A DNA stretch of 64,000 nt. It comes from Sutcliffiella horikoshii DSM 8719 (GTDB lineage: Bacteria > Bacillota > Bacilli > Bacillales > Bacillaceae_I). Below are positions 35,430 to 45,396 of this stretch, one piece after another. The notes under the pieces were generated by a model. That model did not search any database. It saw nothing but the letters and a program-made list of their open reading frames with translations, and was not told the origin of the DNA. Within the stretch, counting starts at the first letter, position 1. Each line of letters begins with the position of its first letter. Where the stretch lies: NCBI GenBank assembly GCA_001648575.1, contig LQXN01000062.1:186001-250000 (forward strand), read 5' to 3'. The position numbers and the translations under genes are program-made.

Positions 35430-36023
35430 CTATTGTTGATCCTCGAGAATCTTGATATGCTCAAGTATTTCTTCATAAGGAACATCTAATCCGTTATAAC
35501 TTTTTATGATAATACCATCTTGGTTGATTAAGTAAAAGCTTGTGCCATGGACAACTTCCCCGCCGTTTTTTGGTTTAGCAACAATTGTTTTGAAGTTCTC
35601 AGGGCCAAACTTTTCTATTTCGGTTTGTGAATAACCTGTAAGGAAGTCCCATGTCGTGAAATCCGCTTGAAAGTTCTCACCAAATTCCTTAAGTACTTCA
35701 GGACTGTCAACTTCAGGATCAACTGAAAACGATAGGAATCGTGCGTCAAGCTCATCTTCTCCCGCCATTCTCTGTAATCTCGCCATATTAGCAGTCATCG
35801 GGGAACAAACCGTCGTGCAATTGGTGAAGATCAGATTGACTACTGTGACTTCGCCTTTTAAATCTTCTAACCCAACCTGTTCACCGTCTTGATTAATATA
35901 TTGGAATTCTCCCAGCTCCCAATTTGTTGTATCAGGTATTGATGAATTACCACTGCAGGCTGCAAGGATGGCAGCGCAGAAACCAATTATTATGATTTTA
36001 TAGTTTTTTAGCAAGAGGTTCAC
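35430..36023 (-). CDS. ypmQ: Sco-family copper/thioredoxin-fold lipoprotein (YpmQ)
   Basis: A 197-residue membrane-anchored Sco1/SenC protein that helps assemble the CuA centre of cytochrome c oxidase. Lipobox LAAC (Cys23); copper-site Cys69 and Cys73 in NCTTVCSPM and His159 in VVHGTSFYL. Start is GTG at 36023; a TTG at 36014 with AGGTGA upstream is as likely. Neighbour of ypmR-ypmS as in B. subtilis. Confidence 0.88.
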   Translation of the reverse strand: MNLLLKNYKIIIIGFCAAILAACSGNSSIPDTTNWELGEFQYINQDGEQVGLEDLKGEVTVVNLIFTNCTTVCSPMTANMARLQRMAGEDELDARFLSFSVDPEVDSPEVLKEFGENFQADFTTWDFLTGYSQTEIEKFGPENFKTIVAKPKNGGEVVHGTSFYLINQDGIIIKSYNGLDVPYEEILEHIKILEDQQ

Positions 36024-36189
36024 CTATTTCATCTTTTTATTTTCCGTTTTTCAATCAAATCGTATCACTTATTATACAAAGTTAAAAGGAACTACCCTAT
36101 AAATTCATAAAAATAACACATTTTGCTTAGAAAGGGACAATACATGCAACAAGCATCCGAGTCAATCAAGATTCTTTCCTTAACGTCTA

Positions 36190-36399
36190 CGTCATTTCTT
36201 CTTGAAAGCCAGAGGACTCGTTACTGCTCTCTACGGATCAGTCCGGTTTGCCGGAATCGCTTTGGGACTGATGGCATTTGGATATTTTATGGATGTTTCC
36301 GTTCACTCCATTTTTATTTTGTCTTCCGCGCTCTGCTTCATCCAAGCCTTACTATGCATTTATTTTATAAACGAAAACAAAAAAATTTCCTTTTCTTGA
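36190..36399 (+). pseudogene. Remnant of an MFS transporter (C-terminal fragment)
   Basis: The frame reads LKARGLVTALYGSVRFAGIA followed by a second hydrophobic helix, typical of the last two helices of a drug-efflux MFS protein. A stop at 36181 and lack of the first 300 or so residues show it is a decayed fragment. Traces of other frames upstream (36144-36190) may belong to the same relic. Confidence 0.6.
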
Positions 36400-36445
36400 A
36401 AGACTCAGCTGGTTTTCCATGTTGAAGGTCCCATTTCAAAAAAAA

Positions 36446-36482
36446 GGCAAAGAGGCTGATTTGATTGATCAGCCTCTTTGCC
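36446..36482 (-). terminator. Terminator of the MoxR/VWA operon
   Basis: GGCAAAGAGGCTGAT paired with ATCAGCCTCTTTGCC, followed by a T tract on the minus strand. Confidence 0.9.
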
Positions 36483-36499
36483 ACCTAGTAACGCATATA

Positions 36500-39256
36500 T
36501 TATCTTCGCTTCCGGTTCTTCGCTTTTAGCAACTGATCCATACGATCAATTGGTGCTTTTGTTTTGTCTTGTGCAAGTTTTTTATCTTTTTTTGGTTTGA
36601 ATTCCTTTAATTCTTCCACTCTTGGCTCTTCCCTTTTTACAATCTTCTCGGGTATCACCGCTTTCCTTTTAATGGATGGTGCCTTCCACTTTCTTTCTGA
36701 CACCTCTTTCTTCTTATCTTTGTTTTTTCTCCAAAATCCGAGTGGGATCAATCCGAACCTTCGAACGAAAATCTCAATAATCAAGAAGAAGAACGCCATA
36801 ATGATAAATGGCAACCAGACAGTCTGAGACTGATAAACATTTTTATGGTAGGGGCGGAATACTTCATTGGGATTATCCAATACTTTACCATGTTGATTGG
36901 ACGTTATTGTTTCTAGTAGATCCATATTTACTGGCCGCTGTTCAAACTCTGTCGAAAAAGGTACGACCATACCACTTGTAAACGATGAAAAGGTTTCCCC
37001 TCCCTCTTCTTGCGTGATATTCAGGAAATAGATGTCGGGTATGGCTGAAAATTCGACTTCATATTGACCTGGCCCCACCATCTTACTTTTAGCTCCTTCA
37101 ATGATTTGGCCTTTATTATTTGAAACAGAGACGGAAACCGGCATTAAGATATCCTGAATCGCTTCTACCTTAACAGAAGCCCTTCCCCCATTAACAGAAG
37201 TGGAGATGTCATATGCCCCCTGCTCATAAGAAGGTAAAGTCCATGTCACCATATCATTCCAAAATGCCGTCCATTCATCCCAGGATGGAAAACCTCCACT
37301 CCAAGCACCAGACACATCTGATGTCCAAGCAATCGTCCTGCCCAGACCATAATTCATCCGAGCGAGGACGGGATCCTCTTTTTCACTTGCAATGATCTGC
37401 TCTGCTCTAGTCTTAAGAGTGGTCGCAATATAAGTGTTAAGGAATGGCGTTCCATTTTCAAACCTCTTAGACCAATCATACCCGCCATAAACAGTTGGAA
37501 CATGTGGATTGTCCTCTATATATGTTTTCGTAGTGAGCGCAGTTTCTCTTGAGAGAATACTTGGTACCGAGCTCGCTTCATATACTTCGTAAAATCTGCC
37601 TGTTCCCATTCCTGCAAGTTCTTCCAACAAGGAAGTATCTGCATCCCCGCCAATGGCAACCGTGGATAATGTTACATTGTTCGTTAATCCTTCTTCGATG
37701 ATTTCCTCATATGGTCCATCATTTGATTGACCGTCAGTCAATAGAATAATATGCTTTCGTTTAAGGTCCATTTCATTCAATTGTTCATAGGCCTGATTAA
37801 GTGCCGGAAAGATATCTGTTCCACCACCCAAGGCCGTTGAACGGATTGACTCAATGACTTCTTCTTTGTTCTGGATTGGTTCTGTTTCTACGACTGCCCA
37901 AGGCTCGGTATCAAAGGCAATAAACCCGAAAGTATCTTCCTCTTTTAACAATTCCACAGAACGTGCTGCAGCTTCTTTGGCTAGTTCAAATTTTTCTCCC
38001 ATCATACTTCCCGAACGGTCCAATACGATGATCAATCCCAAAGAAGGTATTTCCTTCTTTCCCTTCACATCCATATCCACAGGGAGAATTTTCTCTATCG
38101 GGGTTTGAAAATAACCGCCAAGACCATATGATTCATTGCCCCCTGTCATCGTAAAGCCAATACCAAAATCCTTTACAGCTGTTTCAATAAGTTCCATCTG
38201 AGTACCACTTAACAAATGACCGGAAATATTATGAAAAATGATGCTTTCATAAGCCAGAAAACCACTTAGTGTCGTCGGCAACAGGCTTGGATGGATGCGG
38301 TCCACCTTCCAGCCGCTTGCATCCAACGCGCGGAACACATTGTCCCCCGCCCCGTCTTGGTCCACCATAAGAACTTTAGGTTGACCAGATACCTGAGTCA
38401 AGGAATGGGAAATGTTATTTTCCACAATCTTATCCTGTTCAGGGAATATTTCTGCTTTGAACGTGTACAAACCTGGATTTGTTAAAGGGATGGAATAGGA
38501 ATAATTATTCGTCCCTTTAGATACGACAATTTCTTCCTTAATGATGGTTTCATTATTCTGGGTGATATGTAAGGTGGCAGTCGTATCCACATTTGCCTCT
38601 AAGCCGATTTGAAATGGGACTGCCTCTCCTTCAAAGCTCGATTGTGGCGTATGAAAAGACTGTAAAGAAACATCCTCGACAAATGGCGGTTGAAAAGCCA
38701 TCGCATCCAGCTCAATATTTCTCCCTGAAAAAAATGTGGATTGTTTCGCACTGTTCCCGTTTGTTTCCACTCCATCCGTCATTAAAACTATTCTGCCTTT
38801 TTGATCATCAGGAATATAACTTGCTGCAAATTTCAATCCCTCTTCCAAATTTGTGAATTGAGGGTTTTCATTAACAGAAAGCTGCTGAACGGTCTCTTGC
38901 TGATTGGTAAAAGAGCGTTCGAGTTTCGGCTTTTCCGAAAAAGTGACGATGCTATAATTGTCCTCATCTCTCTTTTGTTTTATCGCCTCGTTTATCGAAG
39001 AAAGGATCTCTCCTTCCACCCTTTTCACACTATCTGATTGGTCGACAAGAAAGACGGTATGGGTCCCTTTCACTGGGGAAAGAAGAGAGGGCATACATAA
39101 ACCAAGTATGAGCAAAAAGTAGATGATGCTTCTCAACGATAAAATGACATACTCTTTTTTATGTTTCTTTTTCTTTTTACGCCAAAACAGAACAAGACTG
39201 CCTATTACCGGGATGAGAAACAAAAGCATGAGAGGATGCTCAATTTGAAATTCCAC
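36500..39256 (-). CDS. Large VWA-domain membrane protein (operon gene 8)
   Basis: 918 residues. Two N-terminal helices (about 8-25, 38-60); a VWA-like domain at 66-190 with degenerate metal site DQSDS (72-76); a type-1 glutamine-amidotransferase-like fold at about 293-390; a second VWA domain with intact MIDAS DRSGS (413-417); a C-terminal helix (about 835-855) and a Lys-rich cytoplasmic tail. It resembles proteins that partner MoxR ATPases and DUF58 proteins. GTG start behind GGGAGG, overlapping the previous gene by 17 bases. Probably a metal-dependent adhesion or assembly platform in the membrane; substrate unknown. Confidence 0.8.
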   Translation of the reverse strand: MEFQIEHPLMLLFLIPVIGSLVLFWRKKKKKHKKEYVILSLRSIIYFLLILGLCMPSLLSPVKGTHTVFLVDQSDSVKRVEGEILSSINEAIKQKRDEDNYSIVTFSEKPKLERSFTNQQETVQQLSVNENPQFTNLEEGLKFAASYIPDDQKGRIVLMTDGVETNGNSAKQSTFFSGRNIELDAMAFQPPFVEDVSLQSFHTPQSSFEGEAVPFQIGLEANVDTTATLHITQNNETIIKEEIVVSKGTNNYSYSIPLTNPGLYTFKAEIFPEQDKIVENNISHSLTQVSGQPKVLMVDQDGAGDNVFRALDASGWKVDRIHPSLLPTTLSGFLAYESIIFHNISGHLLSGTQMELIETAVKDFGIGFTMTGGNESYGLGGYFQTPIEKILPVDMDVKGKKEIPSLGLIIVLDRSGSMMGEKFELAKEAAARSVELLKEEDTFGFIAFDTEPWAVVETEPIQNKEEVIESIRSTALGGGTDIFPALNQAYEQLNEMDLKRKHIILLTDGQSNDGPYEEIIEEGLTNNVTLSTVAIGGDADTSLLEELAGMGTGRFYEVYEASSVPSILSRETALTTKTYIEDNPHVPTVYGGYDWSKRFENGTPFLNTYIATTLKTRAEQIIASEKEDPVLARMNYGLGRTIAWTSDVSGAWSGGFPSWDEWTAFWNDMVTWTLPSYEQGAYDISTSVNGGRASVKVEAIQDILMPVSVSVSNNKGQIIEGAKSKMVGPGQYEVEFSAIPDIYFLNITQEEGGETFSSFTSGMVVPFSTEFEQRPVNMDLLETITSNQHGKVLDNPNEVFRPYHKNVYQSQTVWLPFIIMAFFFLIIEIFVRRFGLIPLGFWRKNKDKKKEVSERKWKAPSIKRKAVIPEKIVKREEPRVEELKEFKPKKDKKLAQDKTKAPIDRMDQLLKAKNRKRR

Positions 39257-41054
39257 GTCTGTAAACCTCCCATTCTAGCAAAAGTACGACAAGAGCAAGT
39301 ATTAAAAACAGATAAGAAATATCTTTGCTGGTCGTCGTTTCTCCTCCTTGATTCATAGAAGAAGAAACAGCCGGTATAGTAAAGCTATCTACTGTTTGGA
39401 TCGACTTTTCCGAATCCTCTAGCATTATATAAAAGCTTTTCATTGTATCTGTTTGGTCTTTTGTCTCTCTAAGTTTGTATAATCCTGGAGTTAGGGGCAG
39501 GTCGATCGGTTGATCAAATGCCTCAGAAGAGGAGACAACATTATCATCTTCGTCAATGATTTCCGCTTTTTTCACATCGGAGGAAGGATAATAGTCAAGT
39601 GACTGCCCTGGATAAAAATAGCCCAACATACTTTGATTTTGGGTCAATTCCTGTATAGAGTGAAACATGAATAACGGAAAGCCTGGATGGAGCGGCCAGT
39701 CACTTGACCCAAGTTCAAATGTCACCACAATAATTGGATCACCTTCGTAAATTCCCGATAAAATCAGTGGTGTACCCCCTCGGGCTGCAACCACATCAAA
39801 TGAGGAAAATTCATCTGTTGTGAAAGTCTTTTCGACGTGTACCCGCTCCATTTCAACTGACTGCATCAATGGATTGGTCATATTCGCTGTTACCTCACCC
39901 GAGAGCTCCGTCTCTTCCTCTCCATCTTGTCCGGATAAAAACACAAGCTTAGGACCAGAAGGCCAGTCGCTTCTTGCTATCCCTTGAATAAGGTGGACTC
40001 CCTGAAAGTCCTCCCCTCCTGCCGGTGTGGAAGACAGGTGAATGACGTTCGTGCTGGCAATTTCAACAGCCTTTCTTGCAAATGGATGTATGTCTTTATG
40101 AACATATACATTCGGATCTTGTTGCTGCCCAAGAAAAGCGATCTGTTCATTGTCCAACAGATATTGTTCATCTCCACTCACTACAGCTTTATAGCTTGTG
40201 GCTATTTGTAGTTTCTCAAGGTAGATGGTTTTCAGCTTATTACCTTCTATCGTCTCAGAAACTTGTTTTATCACATTATTCTGATCATCATATACGTTAA
40301 GTTTTACTTCCTTTGCTTCTTCCCCTTCATTCTTTACATTTACTACTCCGACTACATCATTCTCTCGTATCGCAACCCCGAACGTTTCCACTGCCAAATT
40401 TATATGGGAACTCCCTATATTATGAGCAAAAAAAGCAGTGTTTGGGTTGAATTCTAAAGAGTTGTCTTCGGAAAAATTATCGGTGAACATTTGTATGTTA
40501 CCTTTTTCATCACCCAATATGCTTTTAGCAAGATTGATGGAATCTATCAAGTTTGAAGATGCATAAGTCGTCTCCAACCCACCCACAAGCTGTAGCATTT
40601 CTTTTTTCGAAGAAGACCTTTCTGATAGAATTTCAGGAGTTTCTTTTGCAACTATCACGGTCAAGTCTTGATCATCGACTTTATCGAGTATGTGAAATAC
40701 CTCCTCCTTGGCCAACTCCAGGCGGGAGCTCTCCCCTTCCAAGGCAGTCATGGAAGCAGATGTATCCATGATAAAAATGATATGATCCCCCTCAATTCCT
40801 TCTTTTTCAAAGAATGGCTGCGTTAAAGTGAAAATAAGGAAAAGCAACGCCAAAAGTTGCAGGTATAGCAGTAGGTGATGTTGAAGTTTCCTCCACCAAG
40901 CTTGTGCTTCAAATTCGTTCATCCATTCTTGCCACATTAAAACAGAAGGGATCGCTTTCTTTTTATATTGCTTCCGAAAAAAATACATCAAAATTACCAA
41001 CAGTAAAAATGCACTGAATAAAAAATATAGTGGTGCTGTAAAGCCCATTCCCAT
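39240..41054 (-). CDS. BatA/VWA-domain membrane protein (operon gene 7)
   Basis: About 604 residues. The N-terminal BatA-type region has two helices (about 8-27, 62-80), then a VWA domain whose MIDAS reads DTSAS (98-102), a long beta-rich extracellular part, and a C-terminal helix (about 580-598). Paralogous in plan to gene 8. Start is the ATG at 41054, which overlaps the DUF58 stop as TGATG; an ATG at 41048 has better spacing from AGGTGA. Confidence 0.8.
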   Translation of the reverse strand: MGMGFTAPLYFLFSAFLLLVILMYFFRKQYKKKAIPSVLMWQEWMNEFEAQAWWRKLQHHLLLYLQLLALLFLIFTLTQPFFEKEGIEGDHIIFIMDTSASMTALEGESSRLELAKEEVFHILDKVDDQDLTVIVAKETPEILSERSSSKKEMLQLVGGLETTYASSNLIDSINLAKSILGDEKGNIQMFTDNFSEDNSLEFNPNTAFFAHNIGSSHINLAVETFGVAIRENDVVGVVNVKNEGEEAKEVKLNVYDDQNNVIKQVSETIEGNKLKTIYLEKLQIATSYKAVVSGDEQYLLDNEQIAFLGQQQDPNVYVHKDIHPFARKAVEIASTNVIHLSSTPAGGEDFQGVHLIQGIARSDWPSGPKLVFLSGQDGEEETELSGEVTANMTNPLMQSVEMERVHVEKTFTTDEFSSFDVVAARGGTPLILSGIYEGDPIIVVTFELGSSDWPLHPGFPLFMFHSIQELTQNQSMLGYFYPGQSLDYYPSSDVKKAEIIDEDDNVVSSSEAFDQPIDLPLTPGLYKLRETKDQTDTMKSFYIMLEDSEKSIQTVDSFTIPAVSSSMNQGGETTTSKDISYLFLILALVVLLLEWEVYRRGISN

Positions 41055-41917
41055 CACCTAATCCAACCTTTTGAGGTCATCCTTTTAAATAATATATCTT
41101 CCGCTTTCTCCGCTGTACTGCATACTAGATAGGAGATTCCCCTTTCAAAACAGAAGTTCTCAAGCATCTCCATCCTTTGCTGCATTTTTTCTATATAGTT
41201 CTTTCTAGTAAAATCAGAGACTGTCACATTCACTTCCTGATTGGTTTCGCTGTCAATCAACATAAAGTCCCCATCAAAACTCGGACTTAACTCATCCTCC
41301 TCCAAGACTTGCAACAAATAGATTTGCTGGCGATTTGCTTGGATGATTTTTAATGTGTGGATAACAGAGTCAATTGGCTCCAATAAATCACTGATGACAA
41401 TAGATACACTGCTTTTCCTTTGGACGTGTCCTAAAGCTGCTTCTGAGAACAAAAGGGCTGATTCTTTTGCTTTGATCGCCTCTACATATTGCATCATCTG
41501 AAAGAGATGCCCTTTTCCTTTTCGATATAAGTAGGGAGCCTGCTCACCATGGACATCGATGATAGATATGCGATCATCCTGACTAAGCCCTAAATAAGCA
41601 AAAGAAGCTGTAAGTGTCTTGGCAAGTTTCCATTTTTCCGGTGAACTGGCCATGGAATTTGTACAATCAAGGTAAATAGTAGCTGAAAGCTCCTGTTCAT
41701 CCAAATACCGTTTAATATAATGCTTTTGGGTACGGGCAAATATATTCCAATCCACTTGCCTTAGGTCGTCCCCCTGCTCATACATTCGATAGTCGGAAAA
41801 ATCATGGGATGCCCCAAACCTTGTCGATTTCCTAGTTCCTTTATGCCAGCTTCTCTTAAGCTTTCCTGCTTGCAGAGTATAGGCTTGGAGCTGCTTGGTT
41901 ATCGTTGAATTCAACAT
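41054..41917 (-). CDS. DUF58 protein (operon gene 6)
   Basis: A 287-residue soluble DUF58 protein with the family motif YEQGDDLRQVDWNIFART (about 47-64), and a VWA-like fold after it (IYLDCTNSMA). DUF58 proteins almost always accompany MoxR ATPases, as here, where moxR ends 5 bases before. Likely the adaptor between the ATPase and the membrane VWA proteins. Confidence 0.85.
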   Translation of the reverse strand: MLNSTITKQLQAYTLQAGKLKRSWHKGTRKSTRFGASHDFSDYRMYEQGDDLRQVDWNIFARTQKHYIKRYLDEQELSATIYLDCTNSMASSPEKWKLAKTLTASFAYLGLSQDDRISIIDVHGEQAPYLYRKGKGHLFQMMQYVEAIKAKESALLFSEAALGHVQRKSSVSIVISDLLEPIDSVIHTLKIIQANRQQIYLLQVLEEDELSPSFDGDFMLIDSETNQEVNVTVSDFTRKNYIEKMQQRMEMLENFCFERGISYLVCSTAEKAEDILFKRMTSKGWIR

Positions 41918-41922
41918 GACAT

Positions 41923-42930
41923 TTACCTTACATTCAATGCTTTATCAATGTGTTGGATGACATCCTCTAGAATAAGATCTTCCTTTATGCCGGAAGCTTC
42001 TCCTTCAAAATTCATAAACAATCGATGTCTAAGAACTGGTATGGCAGCATGCTTGATATCCCCTTTGGAGACATGATAACGCCCTGAGCAAAAGGCCCTG
42101 GCTTTTGCCACCTTTATTAGACTCTGAACTCCACGAGGACCCACACCGTATCGAACGTACTTTTTTACAAGTTCACTGGAATGTTCATCCTCTGGATGCG
42201 TAGCCATAATAAGGTTTACCGTATAGTCTAACAACTCTTGTGAAACGAGGATTTCTTTTACCGCCAACTGGATTTTTTGCATTTTCTCCGTATCCAGGAG
42301 TTTTTGAACTTTATAGGATTCAATTCCAGTTGTCCTTTTGATAATCTCATACAGCTCTTCTTTTTTCGGATAGCCCATATTTATTTTCAATAGGAATCTG
42401 TCCATTTGTGCTTCAGGAAGCGGATAAGTTCCTTCCATGTCAATTGGGTTCTGTGTTGCGAGCACAAAGAATGGAGATGAAACCTTTCTCGTTTCACCCA
42501 TTATTGTAACCGTCTTCTCCGCCATCGCCTCCAAAAGGGAACTCTGTGTTTTTGGCGTTGCCCGGTTTATTTCATCTGCCAGTACTATGTTTGAAAAAAT
42601 CGGACCTTCATGAAACACGAAGGATTGCTTCCCGTTTTCATGAATCTCTATCATTTTTGTACCGGTTATGTCAGATGGCATCAGGTCGGGAGTGAACTGG
42701 ATTCTTGAAAAATCAAAGCTTAAAACTTCAGAAATTGTGCGGATAAGCATAGTCTTCCCCACACCGGGCATCCCTTCAAGCAAAGCGTGTCCGTCTGATG
42801 CCATAGCCCAAATCAGCTGCTCAATCACTTCATCCTGTCCGACAATCACCTTTCCTATTTCCTGTTTCACTTCTTGCAATGTAACTTGATAGTATTTCAG
42901 TTCCTTTTCTTTTTCTTCCAAACTGATCAC
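41923..42930 (-). CDS. MoxR-family AAA+ ATPase (operon gene 5)
   Basis: 335 residues: Walker A GMPGVGKT (about 55-62), Walker B VLADEINRA, sensor regions and C-terminal lid typical of MoxR. These ATPases act as chaperones that mature or insert a metal into partner proteins, usually with VWA/DUF58 partners. GTG start directly after the TAA of the previous gene, with AAGGGAG upstream. Confidence 0.9.
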   Translation of the reverse strand: MISLEEKEKELKYYQVTLQEVKQEIGKVIVGQDEVIEQLIWAMASDGHALLEGMPGVGKTMLIRTISEVLSFDFSRIQFTPDLMPSDITGTKMIEIHENGKQSFVFHEGPIFSNIVLADEINRATPKTQSSLLEAMAEKTVTIMGETRKVSSPFFVLATQNPIDMEGTYPLPEAQMDRFLLKINMGYPKKEELYEIIKRTTGIESYKVQKLLDTEKMQKIQLAVKEILVSQELLDYTVNLIMATHPEDEHSSELVKKYVRYGVGPRGVQSLIKVAKARAFCSGRYHVSKGDIKHAAIPVLRHRLFMNFEGEASGIKEDLILEDVIQHIDKALNVR

Positions 42931-44547
42931 TTAATCTGCTCCCTTCGGATCCACTTCACTAAAATATTGTTTGACGATGCTTTCTAATCGAGTAGGCAAT
43001 TGCATTCTATCAAGCGATTCCCTATAGGACTTTTCATAGGAAGAAAACACTTCCCCATATGGCCTTGCTTCCCCTCTTAACGTCGGGGAATCGGGAGCAT
43101 CTTCATATTCAGATTGTCCTTCCCCGGTTTGGCCACCGTCCGTTTCATTCCTGACATCACCTTTGATGTTGGATGGAACTGTGAAAGTCTGCTCGCCAAC
43201 TGCGGTTCCTGCACCGAGCCCGCCACCTGGCCCCTGGCCTTGGCCTTGACCCTGACCCTGACCCTGACCTTGACCCTGACCCTGGCCTTGACCTTGACCC
43301 TGACCTTGACCCTGGCCCTGACCCTGGGCTTGACCTTGACCTTGACCCTGGCCCTCACCTTGGCCCTGGCCTTGACCCTCACCTTGGCCCTGGCCTTGAC
43401 CCTCACCTTGGCCCTCACTTTGGCCTTCACCTTGGGCAGTTTGCTCGGATGTTTGGTTGTTGGAATTAGACAACGTTAGTTTAGATGGGTCCATCCCGGC
43501 CTGTGCCATTTTACCGTGTTGATTGGTGGCTGCTGATTGGAGTGCGTTTTTTAATGCCTCTAAATCCGCTAGTGCAGCGATATCCTGTAGTAGCTCCTCA
43601 AGTTGTTCTAGCAATGCTTCCAATTCTTCCTCGGACATTTCATTAAGATCAACTTCGTTTTTATCAAGAAGAGTTTCTGCTAGCTCAGAAAGTTCTTCTT
43701 TTTCTTCTTCTGATAATGACCCCATCTTATCCTTCATTTCCTTCAAAAGCTTATCTAGTTCTTCATTCTTACGATTCAATGCAAGGTTTGCCATGGAGTT
43801 TTCCGGCTTATCTTTTGCAAGTTCTTTAAGAGCAGATTCTTTTTCTTGAAGCTCTTTTAGTTTTTCGTTCAACTGGTTCTCTTTCTCCATTAGCTCCTTC
43901 AGCAATTCATCTGACTCTTTTTTCTCTTGTAACCCTTTAAGGTCTTCCAGCTCCTCTTTCAATCCCTGTTTCTTCTGAAGCTCCTCTGTATCTTTTTCCA
44001 CTTCCCTTAAGGTTTCTTCCACTAGCTCCCTTTCTGCTTCTACCGCCTGGGCTTCCTGGATCTTGCCATTAGGTAAGAGGATTAACAGGACAGCTGTACC
44101 TATTGTAAGGAATGTAATTAAAAGTAGTCTTGGTAAAAGGTGCCTAAGCTTTGTGTCTTTTATTTGCTGTTCCTTTTTTCTTAAATGTTTAAGAGCTTCA
44201 TTACGCTGCAGGTGGGCCAGTAAGGATGAGTCTTGTACGTAATCGAGCGATGTTGTGAGTCTGTCTTCTTTCAAGAAGCGATCGGAAAATCTTGCTGCAT
44301 CCCGAGTAGATGGCCTGTTTTTCAAATAGAAAGCCAAAACCGCAACAAAGACTGCAGCTCCTACCCACATAGCCTTTTCAAGCATATACGGAGTAACTAC
44401 GAACCTGGCCACAAGAAGTACACCCAAAAAGCTCGCGCAAAATGCAAATAATGCATATTGCGCATGTTTGGAAAGCCTTTGAACTCTTAACTTCCTTCTG
44501 ATGTAGTAAAGGAATCTCACAATTTGTTCATTTTCATTCATGTTCAT
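42931..44547 (-). CDS. Coiled-coil membrane protein with Gly-Gln repeat (operon gene 4)
   Basis: 538 residues. N-terminal hydrophobic segments at about 31-53 and 57-76 and another at 140-160; a long coiled coil at about 165-335 rich in Glu/Lys/Leu; a low-complexity Gly-Gln/Gly-Glu tract at about 373-440; a helical C-terminal end. The plan recalls DUF4175-like proteins found beside MoxR/DUF58/VWA genes. The repeat is probably extended and flexible. Start is the ATG abutting the previous stop, or the ATG at 44541. Function unknown. Confidence 0.75.
   Translation of the reverse strand: MNMNENEQIVRFLYYIRRKLRVQRLSKHAQYALFAFCASFLGVLLVARFVVTPYMLEKAMWVGAAVFVAVLAFYLKNRPSTRDAARFSDRFLKEDRLTTSLDYVQDSSLLAHLQRNEALKHLRKKEQQIKDTKLRHLLPRLLLITFLTIGTAVLLILLPNGKIQEAQAVEAERELVEETLREVEKDTEELQKKQGLKEELEDLKGLQEKKESDELLKELMEKENQLNEKLKELQEKESALKELAKDKPENSMANLALNRKNEELDKLLKEMKDKMGSLSEEEKEELSELAETLLDKNEVDLNEMSEEELEALLEQLEELLQDIAALADLEALKNALQSAATNQHGKMAQAGMDPSKLTLSNSNNQTSEQTAQGEGQSEGQGEGQGQGQGEGQGQGQGEGQGQGQGQAQGQGQGQGQGQGQGQGQGQGQGQGQGQGQGQGPGGGLGAGTAVGEQTFTVPSNIKGDVRNETDGGQTGEGQSEYEDAPDSPTLRGEARPYGEVFSSYEKSYRESLDRMQLPTRLESIVKQYFSEVDPKGAD
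43210..43440. repeat. Imperfect hexamer/dodecamer tandem repeat coding for Gly-Gln tract
   Basis: Many copies of CCTTGACCCTGA-like units on the plus strand (Gly-Gln and Gly-Glu codons on the minus strand). Prone to slippage, so its length probably varies between strains. Confidence 0.9.
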
Positions 44548-45396
44548 CTACCCTTTACGTGATTTCATATTGGGGCGTAATTTTCTAATACTCAGTAAAA
44601 TCAAGCTGATAGAAATGATAATATACGTAACAACCAGTCCAATACCTAAGTGAGTGTCAATGCCGGTTAAACTTTTCAGTTCCATTGCCGCTGAGGGTTC
44701 GAATAATGCCAACATGACACCAAAAGGATTAAACATCGCGATAAAATATGGAATTGGATTGGTCTGCGGACCAGTTGCACCATATTGGGTAAAGCTTATC
44801 GTAAACATAGTGATTATGGCTGTCCCTGCTGCAAGGAAAAATGCAACTCCATACGTACATACCATCGCAACGATGGTTTTTCTGATCAGCGTGGAAAAGA
44901 AGACACCGATACTTCCAAGTGTAGCCATCGAAAGGAGGTATACTCCAAATGTCATAAGCAAAAGCTTTGGTGAGATACCGCCAAACAAGAATACAATGCT
45001 ATACAATGGCAAGCTTGAGATGACAATCAATAATAAGAATGAAAGAGAAGACGCCAGCTTGCTGACTATGATACTTGTAGAAGACTGCTGGGTAGTAAGC
45101 AAGATATTCAAGGTTTGCTTTTCTCTTTCACTACTGATTATTCCAGCGGTTAGTCCTGGTGTCATAAAAAATATTAAGGCAAGCTGTACAAACGCCAAAA
45201 TCATAAACATATTCCTACTATTCTCAGCCCTGAACATCCCCATTGTGTTATAACGGGTTTCCATATAGATATAGAACAAGGCAATCAAGCCAAGTACTCC
45301 AAGGTAGAAGAATATACCAAGGAAGCTTTTGAAACTTCTGAAACGCAGCTTGAATTCTTTATTTAACATGGGGTTGATTAATTGCGCCTTCATCAT
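44548..45396 (-). CDS. ABC-2 type permease (operon gene 3)
   Basis: 282 residues with six predicted helices in the ABC-2 pattern. The segment TAGIISSEREKQTLNILLTT is the usual cytoplasmic motif between helices 2 and 3. It overlaps its ATPase gene by 4 bases. Probably exports or flips a product handled by the operon. Confidence 0.85.
   Translation of the reverse strand: MMKAQLINPMLNKEFKLRFRSFKSFLGIFFYLGVLGLIALFYIYMETRYNTMGMFRAENSRNMFMILAFVQLALIFFMTPGLTAGIISSEREKQTLNILLTTQQSSTSIIVSKLASSLSFLLLIVISSLPLYSIVFLFGGISPKLLLMTFGVYLLSMATLGSIGVFFSTLIRKTIVAMVCTYGVAFFLAAGTAIITMFTISFTQYGATGPQTNPIPYFIAMFNPFGVMLALFEPSAAMELKSLTGIDTHLGIGLVVTYIIISISLILLSIRKLRPNMKSRKG

Noticed and set aside
35640-36060. Sco gene considered as a general thiol peroxidase
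   Set aside because: CxxxC spacing plus the distant His and the ypmQ-R-S setting fit Sco better.
43210-43440. Tandem repeat considered as a CRISPR array or satellite
   Set aside because: Units are 6-12 bp, without spacers, and lie fully inside a coding frame.
43114-43479. Long open frame on the plus strand encoding Thr-Leu repeats opposite the Gly-Gln gene
   Set aside because: Shadow of the tandem repeat in the minus-strand gene; no ribosome site and no place in an operon.
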